This document shows positions 1-11,545 of a stretch of DNA of 64,000 nucleotides, one piece after another. The translations under genes and the position numbers were made by a program. The stretch lies in NCBI GenBank assembly GCA_950295325.1, contig OX485803.1:53893554-53957553 (forward strand). Direction: 5' to 3'. This DNA is from Polytrichum commune (Eukaryota; Streptophyta; Polytrichopsida; Polytrichales; Polytrichaceae). Position 1 is the first letter of the stretch; each line of letters begins with the position of its first letter. The notes under the pieces are model-generated. The model was not told the origin of the DNA. It made no database searches and was given only the letters and a program-made list of their open reading frames with translations.

Positions 1-1110
1 GTAGGAAACCCTTGTAGCCCTTCTAACAAGGAATCCAAAAATGTAATTATCTATAGGAAATGAATATATTTTGAAGCCTATAATTGCATTAAAAACCTAA
101 TTATGGGGGCATTCACGGTTGAGGTACTACTTTTGGGACAAAGGACTTAAGGACTTAAGGACTAGTGGATTTCGGCGTTTATCATGATTTATTATTATTT
201 GATCAATAAATTTTAAATAAATAAGTAGATAGTTCATAGGCTATATCAAGAAATATATTATTTCTTATTAAATAATCACCAATAATAGAGATACTCCCTA
301 TGAAATGAGTAGATAAGTCATAAAACTTGAAAAGGGGTCAAATGACTTGTTTAGGCCACATCAATGGCATTTTTTGCTATTTAGGTGTGCATTGGTGGTC
401 AATTATTTCCTGTTTTGCATCTTGGTACCTTGGTATAAGTGTCATGTGTCCATTCATATAATTTTTTTGGTCCAATTCTAATACTAGACGTTCCTTTTAG
501 GTGTGGCCGTGATTATATGTATTTTTGGCCATGTTTGGTGCCACATGTAAAGTTGGGCAATTGGTATTCAATACATTTTTGGTTCTGTTGGTACACACTT
601 GAACGATGATTGTGAGGAAAAAAATTGGGATCGTTTCGATTAATTCTTGTTGTCCTTTTCATTCCTTGATCCTAAGGTGAACAATTAAGACAACACTCCT
701 AAATGTCCTTTAAGGAATCAAAATGATATCTTAGATGACCCTATTCCTTCTAAATTAACTTTGTCGGTGTACTCAATATGGAGTATGAATTGTAGGTATG
801 ATCCAAAATATGCTTTACAATACAAATCTAAGCATACCAAGCATGTGAAGTTATCTAAAAAAGTCATTTTTCCATTAGACACCCAAAAGTAGTACCCCAA
901 CCGTGAATGCCCCCTTATATGATTTTTTTTAATACATGTACCATAGGTCAAACTACCCAACTTTTTGGACTTTTTAATAAAATTTTAACATTGTAAATGA
1001 CTTATAATTTTAATGGGAGGCAACTATTCGTGGCTTATAATTCTAATTGGAGGCAAATATTCGTGTGGATTTTTTAAAATTATGTATAGGCAACTTATTG
1101 GTCTAACTGT
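1..1110 (+). repeat. Dispersed repeat family A, copy 1 (split by an insertion)
   Basis: Bases 1-104 and 915 to about 1110 are one repeat copy interrupted by the element at 105-914. The two halves match, in order, the uninterrupted copy at about 1390-1640. A third copy lies in reverse at about 13440-13795. No coding capacity is visible. The copy begins before the window edge, so its left end is unknown. Confidence 0.85.
105..914. mobile_element. Non-autonomous inverted-repeat element (MITE-like), 810 bp
   Basis: The ends are about 33-bp terminal inverted repeats starting GGGGGCATTCACGGTTG, with one mismatch seen between the arms. It is flanked by TTAT at 101-104 and again at 915-918. The related repeat copy at about 1390-1510 carries the same flank with a single TTAT and no insert, so it acts as an empty site. 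No transposase is visible inside. The superfamily is uncertain: the duplication can be read as 4 bp (TTAT) or as 3 bp (TTA, PIF/Harbinger-like) if one end carries an extra T. Confidence 0.85.
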
Positions 1111-1296
1111 TGGGATAGAAAACTAATGATTTGTGTTAGGATACAGTTGAGGTATGTATTTTTAAGACCATATACATCATATGGTGCCCCGACTACTCAA
1201 GGGTATCATGGGGTATTTCAAAATATCATGGGTTCCCGGTTTAGGGTTAGGGCTTAGGGTTTGAGGCTTCTATATATTCGCTTTGAAGCTTTTGTG

Positions 1297-1884
1297 CCCG
1301 GGTACGCAACTCCCGTATTATATGGTCCTGATTATAATAACTTATAATGCGTTTTAGTCCAATATTGAGTGATACAATTTGTTTTAATGTAGGAAACCCT
1401 TGTAGCCCTTCTAACAAGGAATCCAAAAATGTAATTATATATAGGAAATGAATATATTTTGAAGCATATAATTGCATTAAAAACCTAATTATATGATTTT
1501 TTAATACAGGTACCATAGGTCAAACTACCCAACTTTTTGGACTTTTTAATAAAATTTTAACATTGTGAATGAATTATAATTTTAATGGGAGGCAACTATT
1601 CGTGGCTTATAATTTTAATGGGAGGCTTAATAAATATGCAACCCAACTTTTTTTTCATCTCATTTATTTAATTTGGTCTTCACCCAACTTTTTTTTCATC
1701 TCATTTTATTTAATTTGGTCTTTACCCAACTTTTTTTTCATCTCATTTTATTTAATTTGGTCTTCACCCAACTTTTTGATCATTTTTATTTGATATAATT
1801 TGATATAATTTTTACAAAAGCCGTCCTTTAAGCCGTTTTTAATACGATGCCCCCTGCGTATAATATGGGAGTTGCGTACCCAGG
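1297..1884 (+). repeat. Dispersed repeat family A, copy 2 with terminal inverted repeats
   Basis: The left end reads CCCGGGTACGCAACTCCC and the right end is its near-complement (GGGAGTTGCGTACCCAGG), so the family has terminal inverted repeats of about 25 bp. No matching target duplication was found, which suggests age. The body contains the uninterrupted version of the sequence that flanks the 105-914 element, and a three-copy tandem repeat at 1641-1775. Confidence 0.75.
1641..1775 (+). repeat. Tandem repeat, about 41-42 bp x 3
   Basis: Units start at 1641, 1682 and 1724, each beginning ACCCAACTTTTTTTTCATCT and ending near TTTAATTTGGTCTT. A fourth partial unit begins near 1766. The short open frame across it is only a by-product of the repeat. 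Confidence 0.9.
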
Positions 1885-4800
1885 TGTAGGGTTTTATTTA
1901 AAGTGTCACTAACACTCAAATACTTCCGTTACATAAATATCCAAAATATTGACTGTTACTATAACAAGAATTTAATATTGGACATAATTTATTCTAGAAA
2001 ACTATTTCAATAAATAAATAAGAAGATACATTCACACTATTATTGTCAATAACTAGTCAACCATTATAATGGTCCATTATTATCCCCACCGCATGTGTCA
2101 GTTTATGAAATTGACTTTATAACAATAACTTGGAACCGCAAGTCAACATAATAAGTCACAATGCTCAAAAGCTCACACTAACGTGGCGGTGTTTCGCATG
2201 TGAGGGGTCCCGCCTCCCCTTCTTTGTGGGTGCGTCATCCTGGGTTTTTAATTCATTTGGCATTGGCCAGGTTTGGCGTTCTGTCTCAAACAATTTTTTT
2301 TTAAAAGCTCACACTACCGAACCTAACTAGTGTATTTGGTTCACCCCTAATTAAAAATTGCCCATGTCAAATGGGAAGCTTGGATCATAACATATTATAA
2401 TAGAATATACAAGATATGTCACATGTGGCTTTATTTTGGACATTTCCTCCAATTCCACACAAAATATTGGCAGGTGGATTGGATCAAGAATTATCTCATC
2501 TAGTAATTAGCATCAACAATGCGATATGGGTGTGAAACATGAAGACATATATCTCAAGTTTCAAAATGAAAGTTACGATGTAAAAATTATGAGAAACAAT
2601 CTAAGGAGGATTGAATTTCTCTTTAAGTGATCACATAGCACATAAAAACTCCCAATGTTCTCATTAAATTGTTTATTTTGAGGACATGCTTGAGGGCGGG
2701 TGCACCTTTCATCAAAACCAAAAATCACATGAGTCTACAACATAATTTGAAAATCCCCTATATACAAGTTTGTTTTTGTAAGATTAAGCAATACACATAC
2801 ATTTTCAATGATAAACTCACAAGTGACAATATGTACACATAAAAATTCAAGTATAGTCATTGACATAAGTGTACAAATATATTTTTAAATAATAGTCAAC
2901 TCCTATCATATGTATCATGCAAAACCCTGGCATTCATCAATAAAGTCATTGCCCGGGGGGGTGCACTCCATTGTCAAGTTGAACACTACGTGCAAATAAA
3001 AAAACAAGATCTACTTTTTACATAAAGCGTCACCAAAATGGGTCAAAACTTTATCAAATTTTTTTCATGAGTAGATATACACGGTACTTATTACCTGGTA
3101 CAAAATAATAACCAAATTTGATGATTTGTTTTTTTATAAAACATACCATTTCCAACTAAATTTGAACGACACAAAATTGAACTAAAAATTTTACTAAAAA
3201 AATGAAGATGACAAAAAAATTCAAAATTATAAAAAAAAAATATTATCAATGGTTATGTATATGTAGGAAAATAATCATAATTTTCGAAATTATCTATGGC
3301 ATATAATATAGGGTAACAAACTTTTATCGCACATGGTTATGAAATATAAGGGGGTGTGATCGCCCCGAGAATCGTTGAAGACTTTTCATCCCCCGGACAT
3401 AATTTGTAAGTATTTAAATATGAAATAATAATAATTATTATTATTATTATTTCTAAGTCTACCATCAAATGATTAGTAAGATTGTATGTCCACATAACAT
3501 TAAGTAGCAAGCCTGGAATGACCTTCTCAAAAGAGCATCAAACTGGCATGTGCTGTTTTGATGCTCTTTCAAGAGCAAAAGTAGCGCTACTTTTGAGTTT
3601 AACTTAGGCTATTTTTAATTTATTTGAGTATTTACTTTCAATGCTTAAAACTAATTATGTGACAAAACTAATTCCAAGTGGTGGCAAAGGTTCTAATCTA
3701 GGCTAAATTACGATCTAAACAAATCTAAATAGCTATAAAAGCAACGGGAAAAGTTGGTGAGGTCAAAAAGGTAGTTGCACTTTTCAAAAAAGTCTTCGGA
3801 CACCCACATTGGAAACCTTTTTGAAGTTTTAAAAATAAAATAAAATTGATTATCCATTCATTCACCCTTGCTTTGCAAGCTTTTCCCTTCTTTTTGAGGT
3901 AACTTAAGATTGCGGGACCGGTACTCAAAGTCTACTCTTCTAGCATTGCTACCTAATGTTATGCACTTGTTGGTGGTTCCTTTTTTATACAAGTATAAGC
4001 CAATTTTCACGTTTGATGAATGATCCATCAAGTTAATTGGATCCCTATACTCCACCCAACGATTACCAAACTTTCTAGTTATTTTGCAAGGTCTATTACC
4101 CGCTGCGTGGGAGGGGGGGGGGACTTAGAAAATTTTAGCTGGAATGGTGCAACCAAAGATATGGTTTAGCTTATTATTTGTACCAAAAAACTTGAATTTT
4201 TTAAGAGGTGACATGTGATGGATTAAATATGGCATACTGGATTGTAATTGATATAAGGTCATTTATAACATATTAAAAAATAATTTTAAATACAATTTGC
4301 CATGTGGGATGAATTATTTTCATGTTGATAAAGGAGCCTTTGTGTGTTGTTTGTGGCATTGAGTGTGCAATGGCAACATTTCTAAAACCTAAGTCATTCA
4401 AGTTTATAATTTTTGGTCGTCAATACAAAAGCAACTACCATGTGGAACTCAATGTTTCCTAGTGCCATTCATTAATAACTTAGTCTTGGTTTTGGCACTC
4501 AAACTAGTAGAAATATCTTTGTCATTAATCTTTGGATTTCACTTTTTTTAATTTACTTCAAATTTTTTAATAAATTAAGGGGTTGAAAATAACCCCCCTT
4601 CATATTTTGCAAGTAATTACATGGACCCTTAAAACACCACAAATAGGATAATAAGGTAATTGAATGGTCCATTTTAGATCATTTGGGTCATCAAAATGCC
4701 CCTACAATAATATTCCTCAGTAGCATGTGATATACGACCTCCCCAAGGAGTCACTCCCCACCCCTCGTGGTCTAGTGACACTACCATACCGATACATATG

Positions 4801-6566
4801 CTGTATATTTTCAAAAGCCCTCCACACATGCATGTACATATATCAACTATGATTTATGATATTCTATAGCATATGACAGTATATACAGTACATAATATGG
4901 CAAAGTTCAAAACACTACCCCTTTTATGCACTCATGTACAGCTCCACGTGTTTAGAATGGCGCAACCCCGAAGAGGACACGGTCGAATAAACTTGTAACA
5001 CGTCGTGTCTTTTTAAAGCCCATTCCCTATTACTTATTTACAAGTCTTGTCATGTATACCACTCAAGAACAAGTGCTCAATTGAGGAGAGTGATACATAA
5101 CGCTCACAAACGATTTACGATCTTGAGTTAGCTAATTGGCTACCAATGCATCATTGAGTCACGACTCATGACTCACGACAATGATCACCAAAACTTTCCA
5201 ATGGGTTTCTAGTTTTAAAAAATGGATTTTCCCGAATTCCACCAAGCTGTCAAATTGGGATTCGACCGCTCAAAGTAGATTCCAAATGGAGTCTGATACA
5301 CAGAGCCATGGCCGCTCTTTGCCACCGCCATTTGTTTGTGACATCACGATTTTTTGAAGTGCTGCCTAGCTGGCCTTTGAGCAACACCAAAGCTTTTGCA
5401 ATACTGAAACATAATATACCTAATACATGGAAATGCATCATCATGTCTTTTTGTGGTGTTATTTAGGTGCTATTACATGTCTCGAGGGTTGGAAAATCAC
5501 ATGTTATTTGGGTGCTATTGTATTTTGTTTTGTTGGGGTGCATGAACATATTGCGCATTGCCACGTGTTGGGAGACGAAGTGCTTTGAATACGATCGAGG
5601 CCACAGCTAAAGCTAAAGCCTCGTGAGTCATGACGGCTTCATGCAACTCCTCATCCAAACCCGCAAGATTCCTCAAGGAAACTATGGAGGAAGGTGAAGC
5701 TTGTTGCTTCGCATGCTCAAATTGCATGTTGCGAAAGTCGGAGCATTTTACGCTAGTCACAGGTAGATATGGTTCGAGTTATTACTTACACATTACTACA
5801 CCGGTTTACAATTATGAGTGTGGGTCGAAAGGTAGCGTGTGTAGAAACTACCTTGGTGGCGTGGCCCACGATAGTTTATGTGTGTGTTGAGAATTAGGGG
5901 GGCTTATAAAATTGGTATAATAAAATGATCAAAATATAACATGACAAAGTATTTACAAAATAGTGAAATTGTATTATTGTGATGATGTGAATAATTCAGT
6001 ATTGTTTTTCTATTTAGGAAATATATGGAAATATTTTTAGCCCACCCTTTTGAGTTCTTGAAAAACACAAGAATTCCATGTTCCAGATTTTGAGCATATG
6101 ATACTATGAGATCTAAAATGGCGTGGGTCAAGAAAAGTTATATTAATCGAAATTATCGTGGTATGACAATTATAGTGGGCCATAGTAAAGGGTGTAAAGG
6201 GAGTAATTGCTACTCATTATTCAATCATGTACAAACTATGTATGATTTGAAGCCAACCTTCGGTTGTGTGGTTCCACCACGTGCACCCCATATAGCTCCC
6301 ATTTTGCTCCAAGTCATGCACTAGTAAGAAGCATGGTCACTTTGACATGGGCCCGTGACATAAAAAAAACTCTTGTGTCGGATTTTGAGCTCCGAGCTGG
6401 AGCCAACAAGGATGAATAGTATTTAGCGGTTTTTCTTCCATATGTGGGAGTTGTGTCACTTCTTTGTCATGCAAAAGGTCCGCGAAGGAATGTTTTCATC
6501 TTTGTTTAGTTTTTATATATCTTCTAAATCTAAATCTAGATGTGTGTCACCTTCGTAATTAACTAC
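1885..6566. other. Intergenic, repeat-derived, no gene seen
   Basis: Short open frames here show no recognisable domain and no splice-consistent extension. Two blocks, 2695-2925 and about 4755-4990, are homologous in the same order to 23725-23960 and about 24175-24370. They therefore belong to a longer dispersed repeat. In this copy about 1.8 kb separates the blocks; in the other copy only about 0.2 kb does. Confidence 0.7.
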
Positions 6567-6699
6567 TAAGAGCAAGCCCAGTCGTTCATGCATCTGCATT
6601 TGCATCCGGGAATGAAAAGTGGCCTCCGTCCAGGATGCAGATGTAGACCCAGACAAAACTATCATTCATCCTGCATTGTTTTTTTCACTAACTTTTGGA

Positions 6700-6975
6700 A
6701 TTCCTCTAAAATGTTCGGTAATTTTCTGAAGTCATGAACCTCGTTATTTCTCAAACACATATGATTCATCTGTAACTATTATTTTGACCGTGCACCCTAA
6801 ACCTCGATCGGTTATTTTTCAAATTCAACCAGATCATCTGTAACTATTATTTTGACTGTGCACCCTAAATCTCAACCGGTTATTTCTCAAACTCACCCAG
6901 ATCATCTGTAACTATTATTTTGATTGTGCACCCTAAACCTCAACCGGTTATTTCTCAAACTCAATCGCTTCATCA
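6700..6975 (-). repeat. hAT-MITE remnant with 68-bp tandem amplification
   Basis: About 6700-6770 matches, in reverse, the interior of the hAT-type MITE family found at 43706, 53259 and 59698 (shared words around TCGGTAATTT and ATTTCTCAAACTC). A 68-bp unit then repeats with starts at 6770, 6838 and 6906, each beginning CTGTAACTATTATTTTGA. The amplified unit seems to have grown from the MITE interior. Confidence 0.75.
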
Positions 6976-7329
6976 ATGAAGTTGTTTGTCTGTAGCTGAT
7001 AGCAAACTCCCTACATATCTCGACAAAATTTAGGGAGTTCTGCACTTCTTGTATTATTCTTCATCCAATTTTGACTTATAGCAGGGTGATATACTGGCCA
7101 CACCGGGGTGGCTATGACTAGCTAGCCGATGGTGGCGGCCTAGCCATTAGCTGGCTGGGCCACCCCGGTGTGGTACTTGGCCATCCACCTCTACAGCAGG
7201 TTTAGCTAGCAGGAATTGATGCCCCTGCCCCCTCCCCCCTCGTATTTGCCCCTACCAAACTAGATTACATTCTTTAAAAACATAAGTGGCGATATAAACG
7301 AATGGCAATATGTATATAAATGAATTAAT

Positions 7330-8120
7330 AAAAACATGATATTAAACATTATGGGACTTTAGGGTAATTTTGGGACTTTTGTGATGTAAGTGGGGAACTC
7401 ATTGGGAACCCATTGGGAGCTTATTGGGAACTCGCAAGGAACATGCTGGGTAGAACACATGCGACACAAATACTCTTTGATTCCAATGGTTGTTTGCTCG
7501 GTGCATTTTTGTTAGGTGATAGGGCGGTCGGTCGCAAATCCAAATGAAGTATTTTTTGTTCATACTCGCAATATTGCTTTACGTGCACATTGCGACCATT
7601 GACATACCTTCATGTGTGGTGTACACACAACCTTAATGTAAGGCTTTTCAAAGATGTGTCATGCATATGTCTCCATCTGTGCAGTGTAATGTTGTACTTT
7701 GCCACCTAATAATGAATATTATCAATATTGTATGTAAGCGGTGTACATGATGCATGTTATGGAGGCAGGCATGGATATAAGTATTACCCAATCCATACAT
7801 TGTTCCCATATCCATGACTCACCTTGTGCAAGGAATCCTCCAAGTCGTTCCCATGTACCCAAGCACGGTCCCAACAACAAGTTCCTCCCCACGTGTTGTT
7901 GTTCCCAATGAAGTTCCCACACATGTTCCCATGTTCCCAAATGAGTTCCCACGCACGCATTCATGTTCCCAAACAAGTTCCCATACACACTCCCATGTTC
8001 CCAAACAAGTTCCCTTTCATGTTCCCCTAAACGTTCCCATGTTCCCTTTGGGCCAAAGTTTACCTATTTTGCAATTTTGGGACTCCCAAAAGTCCCAAAA
8101 TGTTTAATATAGTGTCTAAA
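7330..8120. repeat. Inverted-repeat block with GTTCCC minisatellite
   Basis: The left flank near 7338 (ATATTAAACATTATGGGACT) is complementary to the right flank near 8085-8115, so this is probably an element nested in the PIF transposon. Between 7840 and 8050 the motif GTTCCC recurs many times at about 10-25 bp spacing. GGGAAC words occur in the opposite sense near 7395-7440. Several overlapping frames stay open here only because the repeat lacks stops. Confidence 0.6.
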
Positions 8121-8124
8121 TGAA

Positions 8125-8475
8125 CATGAAAATGAGTATAAATCTCTATATTCTTGATATTTTTGAAAACATATATTTATGGAAAAAAAATTTATAAGAT
8201 AAAACCAACCCCGACTTACCAACTAAAACTACTCCCTATGTTGCCCAAAAAAATGAATATCCATACATATCTATATAATATCATATTATAAAAAAATCAA
8301 GAATTTTTCTAAAATGAGTATATATAAATATATTCTTAATATTTATCTCTCATTTATTTATGAAAAAAATGGTATATAAGATAAGACCAACCCCATCTTA
8401 CCAACTAGAACTACCCACCTATTTTGTCCAAAAAAAAAGAATATATATATATTCAACATCTACAAATCTAATCGT
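8125..8475 (+). repeat. Direct tandem duplication, about 180 bp x 2
   Basis: Two AT-rich units, about 8129-8305 and about 8310-8470, share the order AAAATGAGTATA, TATATTCTT, TTATAAGATAA/TATAAGATAAGA, ACCAACCCC, TTACCAACTA and CCAAAAAAA. They are diverged. No coding content. Confidence 0.7.
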
Positions 8476-8529
8476 TTGTCTCATTTGTTTTTACATTCTC
8501 TAACCAATACTAAAATAATGCATTTCTAT

Positions 8530-9590
8530 TCAATGTGCCTGCACGTTGTAACACCGCCTCTGATAATTGTCTTGTTTGGATAGGAAGTTGCACATCATTG
8601 TCATTTGTTATGTCGCCAATGTTGTTGATTACCGGATTTCCTTGTCTTCTATCATTATGCAATTTGCAAAAATTGTGTAACACACAACATGCAACTGTAA
8701 TTGTTCATGCATGTTCAACAACACAATTTAATGCCTTTAGTATTGTTCATCGCTTTTTTAAAATTTCAAATGTATTTTTTATTTTAAGCCTCCCACATTG
8801 TATACACTCATCAAAATCATCTTGATACCCCCCTATTTGACCTCCGAGCATTGTAAGGTTTTAGGTATTGTTGTAGTAGAGGATATGTGGAGTTTCCAAC
8901 AATATGTGGCTTCACTTGTCTTCCTTCGATCAACATTCTCGATTCTTGTAATATTTCAGAGTCCATAAGTTTCTTGTAAAAGGAAGATTTCGTCAAATGT
9001 GTTGCGTCATGAGTGCAACCAAGTGCAAGCACATACACATTTAAGAAATTTTTATCTTGATCGCAAATCCCTTGTAACAATACCGTATGCGCATCATGTT
9101 GATACTAATAATCAGTAGGTTTATATACACGTTTGGGTTTGTTTATGAACTTGATATGGCTACAATCTATAGCACCACGCATTTGGAGTTTGGTGAGCCT
9201 AAAAACACCCTGTATTATTTGTTATAATTTTGCTTCACTCGGAATATTAATGTATCTAGAATACAATTTGTCTTTGTTGGCCAATGCCTTACACACCAAC
9301 CTTGTATATTTGAAAACGGATGCTCTTCTCACTCCAAACTCATTCCCAACATTACGATCGCTCCAACATAATGCTAGCTTTTTGAGTACAAGTACTACTA
9401 CTTTTTCTACAGACAATGTTGATTTATAATTCGTATCTCTATGCTCTACATATGATTTCAATACATCACACAAATTTATAAATGTTGTATATGTCATGCA
9501 AAAATCAACATACCACTAATTGTCGCAAAGAGCAACATCTTGCCTATACACCCTTTGATACATCACATTCCATCTATGAATAGACCTAGG
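8530..9590 (-). pseudogene. PIF/Harbinger transposase (HARBI1-like), decayed
   Basis: Reading the minus strand downwards, the frame shows a HARBI1-like N-terminal region with an LSVEKVVVLVLKKLA segment and FGVRRASVFKYTRLVCKAL (a helix-turn-helix-like stretch). GAIDCSHIKF follows near 9150-9180 and carries the first catalytic Asp. LGCTHDATHL near 9000-9035 carries the second. The C-terminal end has GRLKIKNTFEIL and ACCVLHNFCKLHN near 8660-8790. The glutamate expected before the GRLK segment is not at its usual place. In-frame stops occur near 9107, 8813 and at two or more points further downstream, so this is a pseudogene. In PIF/Harbinger elements this enzyme cuts and joins the transposon ends together with the ORF1 protein, which lies divergently just to the right. 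Confidence 0.85.
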
Positions 9591-9614
9591 AAAAATCCAT
9601 CAGCATCTATTCGG

Positions 9615-10209
9615 CCACATGGATCCCTGGAGGCGTGAATACTGGGAAACCATTCAATATGCCAAGCCAACGCAGACACCAATTACAATCGAGATGAATT
9701 CTCTAGCATGATTCGATGAAGAGATTGAGGAGTTGGAAGAGACAACACCTACTGGGGTAAATGATCCTCCAACAAGTGCTTCTCCAAGTATGACTAGACC
9801 GTCCACGGCTCCTACGCAAGATGAACTTGTGAGTGGTCAACGAGTTGGGGAGAAAAAAAGGAGGATTGATACTTAATCCTTATACATGGCAAACGCACTT
9901 ACAAACTTTGGTTTATTGTATGTAGCAAAAGAAGATGCCAAACTAGAAACTCAAATACAAGTATGTCTGAAAATCATTGAAATGAATGTTCTCGCCAAGG
10001 AAAGGGTGGTACAAGCACGAATCGAGGCGAAGGAGAGGGCGTTACAAACACGAAATGAGGTGGATGAGAGGAATAAAGAAGCACAAATTGAGGCAAATGA
10101 GAGCAATAAACAAGCACGAATTGAGGCGGATGAGAGGATGAACCAAGCACAAATCGAGGCTAAGGATAAGATGGATAAGATGGATAAGATGCCTAACTTA
10201 TTGACATAA
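9615..10209 (+). pseudogene. PIF/Harbinger ORF1-type accessory protein, decayed
   Basis: A plus-strand frame begins near HMDPWRREYWETIQYAK. It continues through an acidic and Thr/Ser/Pro-rich linker (EEIEELEE, SPSMTRPSTAP, SGQRVGEKKRR) into a long Glu/Ala/Arg-rich coiled coil made of repeated QARIEA/ERNK units, and stops at 10209. Two in-frame stops interrupt it (near 9708 and 9873). The C-terminal part from 9886 is an open 107-codon frame. Position and polarity relative to the transposase match the second ORF of PIF/Harbinger elements, which helps the transposase bind DNA. The Myb-like DNA-binding part is not clearly visible, so the family assignment rests mainly on context. Confidence 0.65.
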
Positions 10210-11359
10210 TCATTTAGGAAAGGTATTCTAAATTAGTGTGCCATTAGTTCGGTAATTTTTTGTATACATTAGTTATAGGCACGAGGATGTTCGAATTGTA
10301 CCTTGTTTTTTGGCTTAATAAGATATTATTTCTATTACTTTTTATTTTAATAAATGCTTACTTTCAATATTCTATAACTATATCTTTAAATTCTAAACTA
10401 TGTGTCTATCTAATATGTCATTAATATCTATTTGTATCTAATATCTATCTATATCTAGGTAATATCATATTATATTTATTTATTAAATTGAGGAACTCTT
10501 TTTAAAATATTAAAATATACATTAAAATTTAAAATATAAAAACAAATAAAAAAATTGCTTGGCCAACCTTGTTACCAGTTGCCGGGGCAGCCCACCAACA
10601 TGCCCGACTTGAGGCAGCGGGCAGGCCCCCTTGCTAGCTGGGTGCAAAGGTTGGGGCTTGTAGCTAGCCAACCTAAGCACCCAACCTGGCCCTGGCGCTA
10701 GCAACCTGGCTAGCGGCCAGCCTTTTAGGGGCCCCTCAGACGGGGCAAGCTGACTCGCTGGGCTAGCCACCGCCTAGGTGTGGCATATGTATGAGTGGGC
10801 CACTTCCTTGCATCCACATCTGCATTGCAGATGTAAAACTGCAGATGGAGATGCAAGGTGAGTGGCCTTGCCCTAAGGTGGGAGAAAGGCAATTACCACA
10901 TACAAGTGTCTTTCATTCATCCAACATAGAAGCACTAAAATAGTAATACTAAATATTAAATAATAATAATAATAGACAATAGATAGTTAACAGTAAATAA
11001 TAAATAAATAAATAATAGGTAGAAAATAGTAAAAACTAAATAATAAATAGTAGACAATAAACAGTAAATAATGGACATTCCATCTAAATATGATATCTAA
11101 ATATTTGAAATTACGCAATGCTATATTTATTTACTATACATCTCATATATGACTTACAGGTGTCACTTTGGTTGTTTGGACATTATAGAACATTAACAAC
11201 TTTACTTGATAAAAAACACATTAATAGTAAAATGGTAGAGCATTGTGTAATCCCAAATAGTAACTTACACTAATTATCATATTTAGTATAGACAATAGAC
11301 AGTAAAAAGTAAACAGTCCACAATAGCCTTCTCACATAGAAAAGTAGGGAGCACTACAA

Positions 11360-11545
11360 ATTTTACATGTGCAGTGCAATGAGTTAGTGGCTAAGACCTC
11401 TAAGTGGGAGCCCTGAGGTTCAAAGTTCAAGTCCCTTGAACTTTGTCCTTGGCCTAGCCTTGTAGGTGGTCATGCATTGATAGTAGGTGGTCATATACCG
11501 AAGGTATAATAGAAGGGGATCTACCACCTATTATTTTAAATGAAA
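11360..11545 (+). mobile_element. Candidate tRNA-derived SINE
   Basis: About 11372-11440 contains an A-box-like stretch (TTAGTGGCTAAGACC) followed about 35 bp later by a B-box-like stretch (AAGTTCAAGTCCC), the two parts of an internal RNA polymerase III promoter. It ends in an AT-rich tail near 11535. No cloverleaf could be folded by eye and no clear target duplication was found, so it is a SINE candidate, not a tRNA gene. Confidence 0.4.

Larger units (their letters stand above)
6570..10873. mobile_element. PIF/Harbinger DNA transposon, full length but inactive (4.3 kb)
   Basis: A TAA target duplication lies at 6567-6569 and 10874-10876, the 3-bp type typical of PIF/Harbinger. The left end (GAGCAAGCCCAGTC) and the inverted right end (GGGCAAGGCCACTC) are similar, and both continue into GCATCTGCA-type motifs. 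Inside are the two ORFs expected of the superfamily, in divergent orientation: a DDE transposase on the minus strand (about 8530-9590) and an ORF1/Myb-like-type protein on the plus strand (about 9615-10209). Both carry in-frame stops, so the element cannot move itself. It also hosts later insertions: repeat remnants at 6700-6975 and an inverted-repeat block at 7330-8120. Confidence 0.85.

Noticed and set aside
7814-8107. Overlapping frames rich in Val/Pro/Phe/Thr
   Set aside because: They are open only because the GTTCCC minisatellite has no stops in several frames; both strands show the same effect.
11372-11440. tRNA gene
   Set aside because: A- and B-box-like motifs are present but no acceptor stem or anticodon arm can be formed by eye; kept only as a SINE candidate.
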